Assembly (NCBI GenBank): GCA_013823625.1
Contig: PNMM01000001.1
Location: 1,240,001-1,304,000, forward strand
Direction of reading: 5' to 3'
DNA: 64,000 nt
DNA from: Microbacterium sp.
GTDB lineage: Bacteria; Actinomycetota; Actinomycetes; Actinomycetales; Microbacteriaceae
A model generated the notes under the pieces. The model was not told where the DNA came from. It saw only the letters and a program-made list of their open reading frames with translations, and did no database searches. How positions within the stretch are numbered: the first letter of the stretch is position 1; each line of letters opens with the position of its first letter. This document shows positions 52,447 through 60,290 of the stretch, one piece after another. The position numbers were made by a program, and so were the translations under genes.

Positions 52447-53807
52447 GTGCGTGCCCCGCGGTTGGATGCGGCGCGATCCCGCGCCGGTGCTTCGGGGGGC
52501 AACCCTTCGGGCTGCGCGGTCGCGGGCTGCGCGGTCGCGGGCTGCGCTTTCGCGGGCTGCGCCGACTCGCGCGCATCCCGCTGCAACAGGATGCTCGGGT
52601 CAAGCCCCGCGCCCACAAACCGCTCAGCACGGGCGGGCAGGGTGCCCGTCGGCTCGAGCACCCCGTCGCGCACGACGAACAGCGACTCGGCCTCGATGCC
52701 GCCCTGCACAACGGCACCCGTCGGAGCCACAATCTCGGCCACCCGGCGTGAGCCACCCTTCACGAGCTCGCAGTGCACGACGAGGTCGATCGCGCTCGCG
52801 ACGGTGGGCACCACGAACGCCGAGTCGATGTTGCGGCCCGCCAGGAGTGGCAGGGTCGAGAGCTTGACGAGGGCATCCCGAGCGCTGTTGGCGTGGATCG
52901 AACACATGCCCGGAAGCCCCGAGTTGAGCGCGATCAGGAGGTCGAGCGACTCGGCCTCACGCACTTCGCCGACGACGAGGCGGTCGGGGCGCATCCGCAG
53001 CGCCTCTTTGATGAGGCGGCGCAGCGTGATTTCGCCCGTGCCCTCGAGGTTGGGGGTGCGGCATTGCATCGCTACGACATCGCCCGCCGAGAGGTCGAGC
53101 TCAAAGGTCTCTTCGACCGTGACGATGCGGTCAGTGGGGCGCGCGCTCGCGAGCATGGCGCCGAGCAGAGTCGTCTTGCCCGAGTGCGTGGCACCGCTGA
53201 CGAGGATGTTGCTGCCGGCGAGCACGCTCATGCGCAGAAACTCCGCCGCGAGGGGCGTGAGTGACCCGAGCTCGACGAGGCGCGCGAGGCTGCGGATGCG
53301 CTGCGAGAACTTGCGCACGTTGACCGCCCAGTGTTGCCGCGTCACGTCAGGGATGACGACGTGCAAGCGCGAGCCATCGGGCAGGCTCGCGTCGACAAAC
53401 GGACTACTCAGGTCGACCCGGCGGCCCGTGCTCTGCAGCATGCGCTCAACGAGCGTGCGCACCTGGTCGTCGGTGAGCGGAGCATCCACCCGCTCGGTCA
53501 CCCCCGCGCGCGCAATGAAGACGGCGTCGGGAGCGTTGATCCAGATTTCTTCGACGGTGGGGTCGTCGAAGTAGGGCTGCAGCGGGCCGTATCCCGTGAG
53601 GTCGGCGAGCACGCGGCCGAGGGCAGCCTGCTCATCGCCGAGGCTCGGCAGACTGCCCGCGAGCGAGCGTTCGGCGTAGACCCGCAGCTCGTCGCGCACG
53701 AGACGCTCGGCCGCGGTCGGGTCGGCGCTCAAGTCGAGGCGCTCGGCGCGCACGCGCTCGCGAACGCGCTCGGTGATGACGCTGTGGGCGGCAGGCATGC
53801 TCGCCAT
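52443..53807 (-). CDS. tadA: Tad/CpaF-family secretion ATPase
   Basis: Energises Flp/Tad pilus assembly from the cytoplasmic face as a hexamer. Motifs: LTGYGPLQPYFDDPTVEEIWIN at the N-domain, Walker A SGATHSGKTTLLGAML, Asp box IVTVEETFELDL, Walker B RLVVGEVREAESLDLLIALNSG and His box GMCSIHANSARDAL. A low-complexity end with AQPA/TAQPA repeats follows the core. ATG 53807 or 53798 are both possible starts. No TadZ-like gene stands upstream, and the pseudopilin genes lie 6-10 kb away rather than next to tadC. Confidence 0.9.
   Translation of the reverse strand: MASMPAAHSVITERVRERVRAERLDLSADPTAAERLVRDELRVYAERSLAGSLPSLGDEQAALGRVLADLTGYGPLQPYFDDPTVEEIWINAPDAVFIARAGVTERVDAPLTDDQVRTLVERMLQSTGRRVDLSSPFVDASLPDGSRLHVVIPDVTRQHWAVNVRKFSQRIRSLARLVELGSLTPLAAEFLRMSVLAGSNILVSGATHSGKTTLLGAMLASARPTDRIVTVEETFELDLSAGDVVAMQCRTPNLEGTGEITLRRLIKEALRMRPDRLVVGEVREAESLDLLIALNSGLPGMCSIHANSARDALVKLSTLPLLAGRNIDSAFVVPTVASAIDLVVHCELVKGGSRRVAEIVAPTGAVVQGGIEAESLFVVRDGVLEPTGTLPARAERFVGAGLDPSILLQRDARESAQPAKAQPATAQPATAQPEGLPPEAPARDRAASNRGART
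52509..52562 (-). repeat. 15-bp tandem repeat in tadA 3' end
   Basis: Unit GGGCTGCGCGGTCGC (plus-strand reading) occurs about 3.6 times, the third copy with two changes. It encodes repeats of the type A-Q-P-A-T and keeps frame, so copy number can vary without disrupting the ATPase. Confidence 0.85.
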
Positions 53808-53893
53808 TGTGGTGAGGGGCAATGACGGAGTTGCGTGACTCTCCACAAGCCGCATAACCCTAGGCTGGCGGCAAACCACGACGAGGAGGCCGC

Positions 53894-54670
53894 ATGCTCG
53901 AGGCACTGGCCGCCGGAGCCGTGGGGCTCGGCGCCGCGAGCTTTCTCGTTTTGGGCGCCGCCATCGGTTGGTTCGTGCGGGTGCCCCCAGGAGTCGTGGC
54001 GGGTGTCATGGCGTTCGGCGCCGGCGCGCTCATCTCAACCCTCGCGTTTGAGCTCGTGGCCGAAGCGCACGCGGTGGGCGGGCTCGCCGCGACTCTGGCC
54101 GGGTTCGTGGGCGGCGCGGTCATCTACGTGCTCGCCGACCTCGCGCTCGCGCGCCAGGGTGCTCGAGCGCGCAAACAGTCCATTGCGCTGCAGAGCGAGC
54201 CGGGCGTTCACGCGGCCCCGGCCGCGGCCGCCAGCGCGAGCGTCGGGCTCGCCGTGGCCATCGGGGCACTGCTCGACGGGGTGCCCGAGAGCCTCGTGCT
54301 GGGGTTGTCGATTGCGCAAGGTGGCGTGGTGAGCATCCCGTTGCTGTTCGCGGTCGCCGTCTCGAACATTCCTGAGGGGCTCGCGAGCGCGGCGGGCATG
54401 AAGCACGAAGGTCGCAGCGCTCGCTACGTGTTTGGCGTGTGGGGCGGCATCGCGGTGATCTCGGGAGTCGCGGCAATGCTGGGCTTTGTCGTGCTCGTGA
54501 GCGCCCCGTCTGAAGTGATCGCCATCGTCACGACCATCGCCGCGGGAGGAATTCTGGCGATGATTGCCAACACGATGATTCCCGAGGCGTTCGCTGCCGA
54601 CCGTTCGTTTACGGGGCTCTGGTCGGCACTCGGATTCGCGCTCGCGTTCGCGCTGTACCAGCTCGGCTAG
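53894..54670 (+). CDS. ZIP-family metal transporter
   Basis: 258 residues with eight hydrophobic segments. The metal path is visible in GALLDGVPESLVLG (segment 4) and AVSNIPEGLASAAG (segment 5), where Asn, Glu and Asp line the transport site; the usual His of segment 4 is replaced by an Asp/Val context. It imports zinc, manganese or iron. AGGAGG stands just before ATG. Divergent from tadA. The Fur-type gene is 3.3 kb away and has no box here that I can see. Confidence 0.85.
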   Translation: MLEALAAGAVGLGAASFLVLGAAIGWFVRVPPGVVAGVMAFGAGALISTLAFELVAEAHAVGGLAATLAGFVGGAVIYVLADLALARQGARARKQSIALQSEPGVHAAPAAAASASVGLAVAIGALLDGVPESLVLGLSIAQGGVVSIPLLFAVAVSNIPEGLASAAGMKHEGRSARYVFGVWGGIAVISGVAAMLGFVVLVSAPSEVIAIVTTIAAGGILAMIANTMIPEAFAADRSFTGLWSALGFALAFALYQLG

Positions 54671-54762
54671 AGCCGTTCAAGGCACATCACGCCTCGAGAA
54701 GTCGCCCCGTTTTCGCCTCGCGAGAGCACGTGGTCACACTCCAAACGGACATGAGCGAAAAG

Positions 54763-54780
54763 TGCGAGAAGGTTCTCGCA
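54763..54780. promoter_or_regulatory. LacI-type operator upstream of the ABM gene
   Basis: TGCGAGAAGGTTCTCGCA, with perfectly complementary 8-bp arms. It differs at one base from the operator at 59051. It overlaps the -35 region of the promoter whose -10 is TAGAGT at 54789. Confidence 0.88.
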
Positions 54781-54788
54781 AAACTCGC

Positions 54789-54794
54789 TAGAGT
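54789..54794 (+). promoter_or_regulatory. -10 element, leaderless, ABM gene
   Basis: TAGAGT, then 6 nt, then GTG 54801. The operator covers about -38 to -21, a repressing position. Confidence 0.55.
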
Positions 54795-54800
54795 GGGCGA

Positions 54801-55130
54801 GTGAAGAAGGTCCTTCTCGCGCAATTCACCGTTGCGCCCTCCGGCGCCGAGGTGGTTCGCCAACTCGTCGTCGAGTATGCGCACGCTGTTCGTGCCGAAA
54901 AGGGCAACCGACTCTTCTCTCCGACGACGCGCGTTGACGACCCGAACACCTACGTCATTTTCGAGGAGTACGAGAACGACGCAGCCTTCGCCATGCACCT
55001 CAGCACGGCACACTGCGCCGCCTTCAACGCCGCGATCGCCCCGTGGATCGACGGAGGCGCAACGACGCTCATCGACCTCGTTGACGTCGAATCAGCAGGC
55101 GGCGCACCCGATGAGTGTGCGCGCGTCTAG
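54801..55130 (+). CDS. Antibiotic-biosynthesis-monooxygenase (ABM) fold protein
   Basis: 109 residues: VLLAQFTVAPSGAEVVRQLVVEYAHAVRAEKGNRLF, then YVIFEEYENDAAFAMHLSTAHCAAF and a GGATTLIDL strand, the dimeric ABM/LsrG/YgiN fold. Family members include quinol monooxygenases and the isomerase LsrG. It is not physically in the transporter operon but carries the same operator, so it is likely a metabolic enzyme of the same sugar pathway. Convergent with the kinase gene. Reaction unknown. Confidence 0.78.
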   Translation: MKKVLLAQFTVAPSGAEVVRQLVVEYAHAVRAEKGNRLFSPTTRVDDPNTYVIFEEYENDAAFAMHLSTAHCAAFNAAIAPWIDGGATTLIDLVDVESAGGAPDECARV

Positions 55131-55181
55131 CTGCCGAGCGCTCTGCGCCCGTGCTCCCCTGGCGCTAGATACCGACCGTGT

Positions 55182-56126
55182 TCAGTCGAGCTCGTGCCGC
55201 CACGGCGGCTGCGCACCCGCGCGCGTGACCGTGATCGCCGCGCACCGCGCAGCAAAAGCCAGCAGACCATCAACGTCGATCGAGGCGAGCGCGCGATCGC
55301 GATCATCGCCGAACGCGTCGACGACGCCCTGGTCGACGAGCGCCGCGATCAGGCCCGCCATGAACGAGTCGCCCGCGCCGATGGTGTCGGCCACCTCGAC
55401 GCGCGGCGGCGCGAACTCGACGACCCCGGCGCGCGAGACCGCGATGGTGGATGCTCCCCCGTCGGTCACCACGACGAGCGCGGGCCCCCGGCTCAAAAGA
55501 TGCTGCGCCGCCTCAACAAGAGTCATCGAGTCGTAGGCCCAGGCCAGATCTTCGGCGCTCGCCTTGACCACCTGAGCGAGCGAGCAAAAGCTCTCAACCC
55601 GCTCTCGCACGAGCTCGACCGAACCCATGATCTGGGGGCGCAGGTTGGGGTCGTACGTCACGAACACGCCGTCGGCGTGAGCGCGAATGAGCGCGTCAAC
55701 CTGGGTCGCCCCCGGCTCGAGCACCGTCGCGATCGAGCCCGTGTGAATGAGGCGCGTCGCGGGTGCGACGGCGAAAGAATCCGGCAGTTGCCAGTGCATG
55801 TCGAACACGTACGACGCCGAGCCTTCGGCGTCGAGCGTCACCGCTGCCGTCGAGGTTGCCCGGTCGACGCCTGTGACGGAGTGCACGCTCTGCACTCCGC
55901 TCGCATCGAGGTGGGCGCGCAACCACTCGCCGTGGGCATCCGCCCCCAGGTAGGTGACGACGTCGACGGCAAGACCTAACCGCGCCGCCCCGACGGCCAC
56001 GTTGAGCGGGCTGCCACCCGCGTGCTCAACGACCGAGTCGCCCGAGCGCACGATGTCAACGATCGACTCGCCGACCACGCAAATGCGCGTGGCCGACGAG
56101 TCGTGAAGGATGCCCGCCGCCGTCAC
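55182..56126 (-). CDS. PfkB-family carbohydrate kinase (fructokinase-like)
   Basis: 314 residues. Substrate side: VVGESIVDIVRSGD and HAGGSPLNVAVGAARLG near the N-terminus; anion hole and base: DTIGAGDSFMAGL (about 258-270). ATP-dependent phosphorylation of a sugar taken up by the transporter encoded upstream; fructose is the best guess by analogy with FrcBCA-K systems. It overlaps the ATPase gene by GTGA and is last in the operon. Confidence 0.85.
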   Translation of the reverse strand: MTAAGILHDSSATRICVVGESIVDIVRSGDSVVEHAGGSPLNVAVGAARLGLAVDVVTYLGADAHGEWLRAHLDASGVQSVHSVTGVDRATSTAAVTLDAEGSASYVFDMHWQLPDSFAVAPATRLIHTGSIATVLEPGATQVDALIRAHADGVFVTYDPNLRPQIMGSVELVRERVESFCSLAQVVKASAEDLAWAYDSMTLVEAAQHLLSRGPALVVVTDGGASTIAVSRAGVVEFAPPRVEVADTIGAGDSFMAGLIAALVDQGVVDAFGDDRDRALASIDVDGLLAFAARCAAITVTRAGAQPPWRHELD

Positions 56127-56896
56127 GCGTCAGTCGTGGGTTCGGAGTCAGCAGAGCCCGTGATCGCCGCGATGAGCGAGTCGGGAGTGAACTCTGACGT
56201 GGGGGCATCGCGCACGATGCGACCGAGGCGCAGCACCACGATGCGGTCGGTCACTTCGAGCACGTGAGGGAGCGTGTGCGAGATGAAGATGACGCCCAAG
56301 CCCTTGGCTTTGGCGGCACGGATGACGTTGAGCACCTCGCCCGCTTGGCGCGCCCCGAGGTGGTTGGTCGGCTCATCAAGAATGATGACCTTGCGTGCCC
56401 ATGACACGGCACGGCCAATCGCGACCGCTTGACGCTGACCGCCCGACAGCGCCGAAACCGGACGGCTCGACGCGGGCACCGCGATGCCGACGCGCTCGAG
56501 GTCGTCGTGTGCCTCTTTCTCCATGCGGCGACGAGCGAGAAAGCCGAGTTTGCCCAGGATGCCCGGGCTCATGACCTCGCGACCGAGAAACAGGTTCTGC
56601 GACACGGTGAGGTGCGGCGCAAGGCTCGAGTCTTGGTAGAGCGTCTCGATGCCCGCCTCGAGCGCCTCGCGAGGCGAACCCCAGACGTGCTCGACGCCGT
56701 CGAGTTCAAGGCGACCGGAGGTGGGCTGGTGGGCACCCGAAAGAACCTTGACCAAGGTCGACTTTCCGGCACCGTTGTCGCCAACGAGCCCAACCACTTC
56801 GCCCGCGTGAAGCCGCAGGCTCGCCCCCGTCAGCGCCTTGACCGAGCCGTAGCTCTTCGAGACGTCGTGTGCTTCGTAGATCACGGTGTTCGTCAT
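56123..56896 (-). CDS. Sugar ABC transporter ATPase, single-domain (FrcA-like)
   Basis: 257 residues with one ATPase domain, unlike the two-domain RbsA or XylG. Walker A GDNGAGKSTLVKVL, Q-loop TLYQDSSLAPHLTV, signature LSGGQRQAVAIGRA, Walker B VIILDEPTNHL and the switch His in IFISHTLPHV. The single-domain form with a PfkB kinase is the layout of the rhizobial fructose transporter FrcBCA. The start overlaps the permease stop (TGATG). Confidence 0.87.
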   Translation of the reverse strand: MTNTVIYEAHDVSKSYGSVKALTGASLRLHAGEVVGLVGDNGAGKSTLVKVLSGAHQPTSGRLELDGVEHVWGSPREALEAGIETLYQDSSLAPHLTVSQNLFLGREVMSPGILGKLGFLARRRMEKEAHDDLERVGIAVPASSRPVSALSGGQRQAVAIGRAVSWARKVIILDEPTNHLGARQAGEVLNVIRAAKAKGLGVIFISHTLPHVLEVTDRIVVLRLGRIVRDAPTSEFTPDSLIAAITGSADSEPTTDA

Positions 56897-57942
56897 CAGC
56901 TTCGCCCATCACTCTTTCGCAGAACTTGAGCCGCCACCGCTGCAGCGATGAGCACGGCTACGACAACCTTCTTCCAGTCGGGCTCGACACCAATCATGAT
57001 GAGCCCCGACTGAACCGTGAACAAGATGAGTGCGCCGATGACGACACCGGGCAGACGACCGATGCCACCCATGAGCGACACGCCACCGATGACGACAGCC
57101 GCAATGGCATCGAGCTCGCGGCCTGTTCCCGACGAGGGAGAGCCAGCTCCGAGTCGGATGTAGACATAGATGCCGGCGAGGCCAGCGAGGGCTCCCGACA
57201 GTGCGTAAACCCACGTGAGGTGGCGGGCAACGTTGATGCCGGCGGCGCGAGCGGCAAAGGCGTTTGACCCGATGGCGTAGGTGTAGAGACCGACGCGTGC
57301 CTTGTGAAGGTACAAGCCGAGCACCGTGACAACGACGATCACGACGACGAGCGCGGGCGACAACGGGTTCCACTGCGGCGAGAACGACGAGATGAGCGCG
57401 AAGTCGTTGGCGCTGCCGATGGGTGCGCCCTGCGAGATGACGACCGAAAGGCCGAGAGCGGCGCCCATGGTCGAGAGAGTTGCAATGAAGGGGACGATCT
57501 TCAAGACGTTGATCAAGAAGGCGTTGATGAGGCCCACGAGCAACCCCACCCCGACTGATACAGCGGCACCGACGAGCAGGCCGCCCCAGGCGTCCTGGCC
57601 TTTGACCGTCTGGTCAAGGCCGAGAACATTCGCCATCGTCCACGCGGCGACGACCCCGCTGAGGCCGATGACGGCCCCCACGGAGAGGTCAATGCCACCG
57701 CTGATGATGACGAAAGCCTGACCGACAGCAATCAAGACGATCGAGCCCCAGTCCGTGAGGATGTTGCTCGCCGTTGCAACCGAGAAGAACTTCGGTTCGA
57801 GGATCGTGAAGACGATGATGAGAATCACGAGCACTCCGAGAAGGAGGCTGCTCTGTGATGTCAGGGCATCGAACGCCCGTGCCTTGCGCGCCTCAGCGGC
57901 AGGGCTCGGCGTCACGCTGATCGCTTGACTGCTGTCGGTCAT
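56896..57942 (-). CDS. Sugar ABC transporter permease (RbsC/FrcC family)
   Basis: 348 residues with about ten hydrophobic segments. The family signature GGIDLSVGAVIGLSGVVAAW is clear (about 92-111), as is AIAAVVIGGVSLMGGIGRLPGVVIGALIL near the end, where the ATPase docks. A homodimer should form the pore. It follows the binding protein gene by 31 bp. Confidence 0.88.
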   Translation of the reverse strand: MTDSSQAISVTPSPAAEARKARAFDALTSQSSLLLGVLVILIIVFTILEPKFFSVATASNILTDWGSIVLIAVGQAFVIISGGIDLSVGAVIGLSGVVAAWTMANVLGLDQTVKGQDAWGGLLVGAAVSVGVGLLVGLINAFLINVLKIVPFIATLSTMGAALGLSVVISQGAPIGSANDFALISSFSPQWNPLSPALVVVIVVVTVLGLYLHKARVGLYTYAIGSNAFAARAAGINVARHLTWVYALSGALAGLAGIYVYIRLGAGSPSSGTGRELDAIAAVVIGGVSLMGGIGRLPGVVIGALILFTVQSGLIMIGVEPDWKKVVVAVLIAAAVAAQVLRKSDGRS

Positions 57943-57973
57943 GGTGTGTGACTTTCGTTAGCTACGTCTGCGC

Positions 57974-58975
57974 CTAGTTGGCGACGTAGGTGTACTTGGC
58001 CAGGTCGGCCGCGGAGGTGTTGGCGTCGAGCGTAACGTTCGGGATGACGACCTCAGCAGGGGTCGACGTGGCACCCGTACGGATGAACTCAACAATGGTG
58101 CGGATGGCGAGACGCGCCTCTTCGGCCGGGTCTTGCGCGATGAGAGCCGTGAAGATGCCCGACTCGATCTTGGCGACGTTGTCGGGGTACGCGTCGTAAC
58201 CGACGAGTCCGACCGTGCCCACGAGGCCCTTGGCCTCGAGCGCCGCAGCGGCACCCGACGCGTTCGTGCCGTCGATGGCGAAGATGCCGTCGAGGCCCGG
58301 GTACTTGGTGAGCCAGTTGTTCACGTTCGTCGCGGCCTTCTCGGGGTTTGACTCCGAGTAGGCAACGTCGACGATCGCAATGCCGGGGTACTCGGCCTCG
58401 ATCTGCGCCGTAAAGCCGTCGAGACGACCCACGTTGGTGGTGGCGGTGGGGCTCGTCAGACCAACAACGACCTCGTAGCTGCCACCCTCTTCGTAGCCGA
58501 TCTTGGCGGCGAGAGCGTCGGCGGCCTTGGCGCCACCATCGGTGTTGTCACCCGTGATGAACGTCAGCACGTTGCTGAGGTCGTCCACGCGCGTGTCAAC
58601 GTTGGCAACAACGATGCCTGCGGCAACGGCCTTGTCGACCGAGGCCTGCAGGGCCACCGGGTCGGTCGGGATGAGAACGAGAGCGTCGGGCTGCTGCGCG
58701 AGCACGGCGTCGACGATCGGGATCTGGGTCTCGGCCGAGTAGTTGGCCGGGTCACCCTGCCAGATGAGCTCGACGCCCTGAGCGGCTGCCTCTTCTTCAG
58801 CGCCGACCTTCATGGCCTGGAAGAACGGGTCGGACTCGGCGCCCATGACGAACGCGATCGAGATCTCCTCGACGGCGGGCTCACCGCCGGTTTCTGTGGT
58901 GGTGCAACCGGTGATGGCGATCGAGGCGGCAGCAAGGGCGCCGACAACCGCGACTGTGCGGAACGGGGTCTTCAT
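57974..58975 (-). CDS. Sugar ABC transporter substrate-binding lipoprotein (RbsB/FrcB family)
   Basis: 333 residues: signal peptide with lipobox AITGC, then a periplasmic-binding-protein type I fold (ISIAFVMGAESDPFFQAMKVGAEEEAA, PIVDAVLAQQPDALVLIPTDPVAL, NVDTRVDD, FAIDGTNASGAAAALEAKG). It delivers the sugar to the permease. ATG 58975 has GGAGA 5 nt upstream. First gene of the operon; the operator at 59051 lies in its upstream region. Ligand inferred as fructose or ribose only from operon type. Confidence 0.88.
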   Translation of the reverse strand: MKTPFRTVAVVGALAAASIAITGCTTTETGGEPAVEEISIAFVMGAESDPFFQAMKVGAEEEAAAQGVELIWQGDPANYSAETQIPIVDAVLAQQPDALVLIPTDPVALQASVDKAVAAGIVVANVDTRVDDLSNVLTFITGDNTDGGAKAADALAAKIGYEEGGSYEVVVGLTSPTATTNVGRLDGFTAQIEAEYPGIAIVDVAYSESNPEKAATNVNNWLTKYPGLDGIFAIDGTNASGAAAALEAKGLVGTVGLVGYDAYPDNVAKIESGIFTALIAQDPAEEARLAIRTIVEFIRTGATSTPAEVVIPNVTLDANTSAADLAKYTYVAN

Positions 58976-59050
58976 GCGATTCTCCAGTGGTTGAGTCGCG
59001 ACTCCGTGCCGAACGCTGTACGGACGTCGTTGTCGCGAAAAGGTGTTGGA

Positions 59051-59068
59051 TGCGAGAACGTTCTCGCA
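59051..59068. promoter_or_regulatory. LacI-type operator between binding-protein gene and lacI-family gene
   Basis: TGCGAGAACGTTCTCGCA, a perfect 18-bp palindrome with the central CG usual for LacI-family sites. TACACT (59085-59090, plus strand) could be a -10 for the regulator gene. The site could repress both divergent units. Confidence 0.9.
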
Positions 59069-59153
59069 CTTGAGACGCAATGATTACACTCAGAAGCGTC
59101 GAACGCAAATCTTTTCGTGCGACACGCCCATCGACCCAAGGAGTCGTGCCGCT

Positions 59154-60218
59154 GTGCAGAAGCCGAGCGCTCCCACCATTGCCGACGTTGCCGCGGCAGC
59201 GGGCGTGTCGTTGGCTACGGCATCCCGGGCCCTCGCTGGCTACGGCCGCGTCGCCGCCGCGACGATCGATCGCGTGCGCGACGCCGCCGACGGGCTGGGT
59301 TATCGACCCAACGAACTAGCGCGCTCGATGCGCATCGGGTCGACAACGACGATCGGCCTCGTGGTGATCGCCGACTTCACCAACGCCTTCTTTGATCGTG
59401 TGACGAAGTCGATCGTCGACACCGCGCGGGCCAACGGCTACCAGGTGATCATCTCGAACACCGATGAAGAGATCTCGGTCGAATTCGCCGCCGTGCAGAC
59501 GATGCTCGACAAGCAAGTCGACGGCATTCTCGTGGTGCCCTCACTGCATGAGAACTCTGACCATTTGCTTGCTGATCAGGTAAATGGCAAGCCCGTCGTG
59601 CTTCTCGACCGCTACACGAACGATGCGCGGCTGAGTTCGGTCACGACGGATGACCGCCTCGGCACACGCCGAGCTGTCGACGAATCGATCGCGCTCGGGC
59701 ACCGGCGTTTGGGGTTCTTGATCTCCACGGTCGGCGTCGATGGCTTCACCGATCGGCAGCCCGAGGCCATGATTTCAACCGTGCGCGAACGCGTCGAAGG
59801 CTTTCGCGCGGGGGCCATCGTTGCCGGCGATCGCGTGCTGTCAGAGCAGTGGCGGTTCGCGCAAGACTCTGCTGAGGCCGCCGAAGGCGCGATCGCCTCG
59901 ATGCTCGACGAACCCCACCCGCCGACGGTCGTGTTCTGCTCGAACAACGACATGCTCATCGCATCACTGCGCGTGATCGCCCAGCGCGGGATGCGCGTGG
60001 GTCACGACATCTCGATTGTCACGGTCGACGACAGCCCGTGGGCCTCGGCGTTCTCGCCGGGCATCGCGGTCGTGGCACGCCCCGTCGAAGAGGTCGGAGA
60101 ATATGCCGTTCGCCTGCTTCTCGAGCGCATTGCCGACCCCGGTCACGAGCCCGTGACGATCACCCTGCCGACCGAGTTCATCGCGCGCGGCTCGCTCGCT
60201 CCGCCTCCTGCCAGCTAG
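59154..60218 (+). CDS. LacI-family transcriptional regulator
   Basis: 354 residues. HTH PTIADVAAAAGVSLATASRALAGYG with hinge RPNELARSM (about 8-62), then a sugar-binding core similar to the periplasmic binding proteins (TIGLVVIADFTNAFF, DGILVVPSLHE, GHRRLGFLI, VFCSNNDMLI, ISIVTVDDSPWA). It likely represses the transporter operon and the ABM gene until the sugar binds. GTG 59154 is the only in-frame start near AAGGAG; the upstream frame holds the operator. Two operators with the same palindrome are its probable targets. Confidence 0.9.
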   Translation: MQKPSAPTIADVAAAAGVSLATASRALAGYGRVAAATIDRVRDAADGLGYRPNELARSMRIGSTTTIGLVVIADFTNAFFDRVTKSIVDTARANGYQVIISNTDEEISVEFAAVQTMLDKQVDGILVVPSLHENSDHLLADQVNGKPVVLLDRYTNDARLSSVTTDDRLGTRRAVDESIALGHRRLGFLISTVGVDGFTDRQPEAMISTVRERVEGFRAGAIVAGDRVLSEQWRFAQDSAEAAEGAIASMLDEPHPPTVVFCSNNDMLIASLRVIAQRGMRVGHDISIVTVDDSPWASAFSPGIAVVARPVEEVGEYAVRLLLERIADPGHEPVTITLPTEFIARGSLAPPPAS

Positions 60219-60240
60219 AGCGTCGAGCGCCACAAAGAGA

Positions 60241-60278
60241 TCCGCTGCCGGGCGGCCACCACAGCGCCCGGCAGCGGA
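60241..60278. terminator. Bidirectional intrinsic terminator
   Basis: A perfect 14-bp stem (arm TCCGCTGCCGGGCG) with a 10-nt loop between the convergent lacI-family and gabD genes. Confidence 0.85.
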
Positions 60279-60290
60279 AGTAGGTGAGTA

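Noticed and set aside
54801-58975. A complete Lsr-type AI-2 uptake system
   Set aside because: Only the ABM/LsrG-like fold fits; the ATPase has one domain, the kinase is PfkB rather than FGGY, and no LsrF or LsrR is present. A fructose/ribose-type system is more likely.
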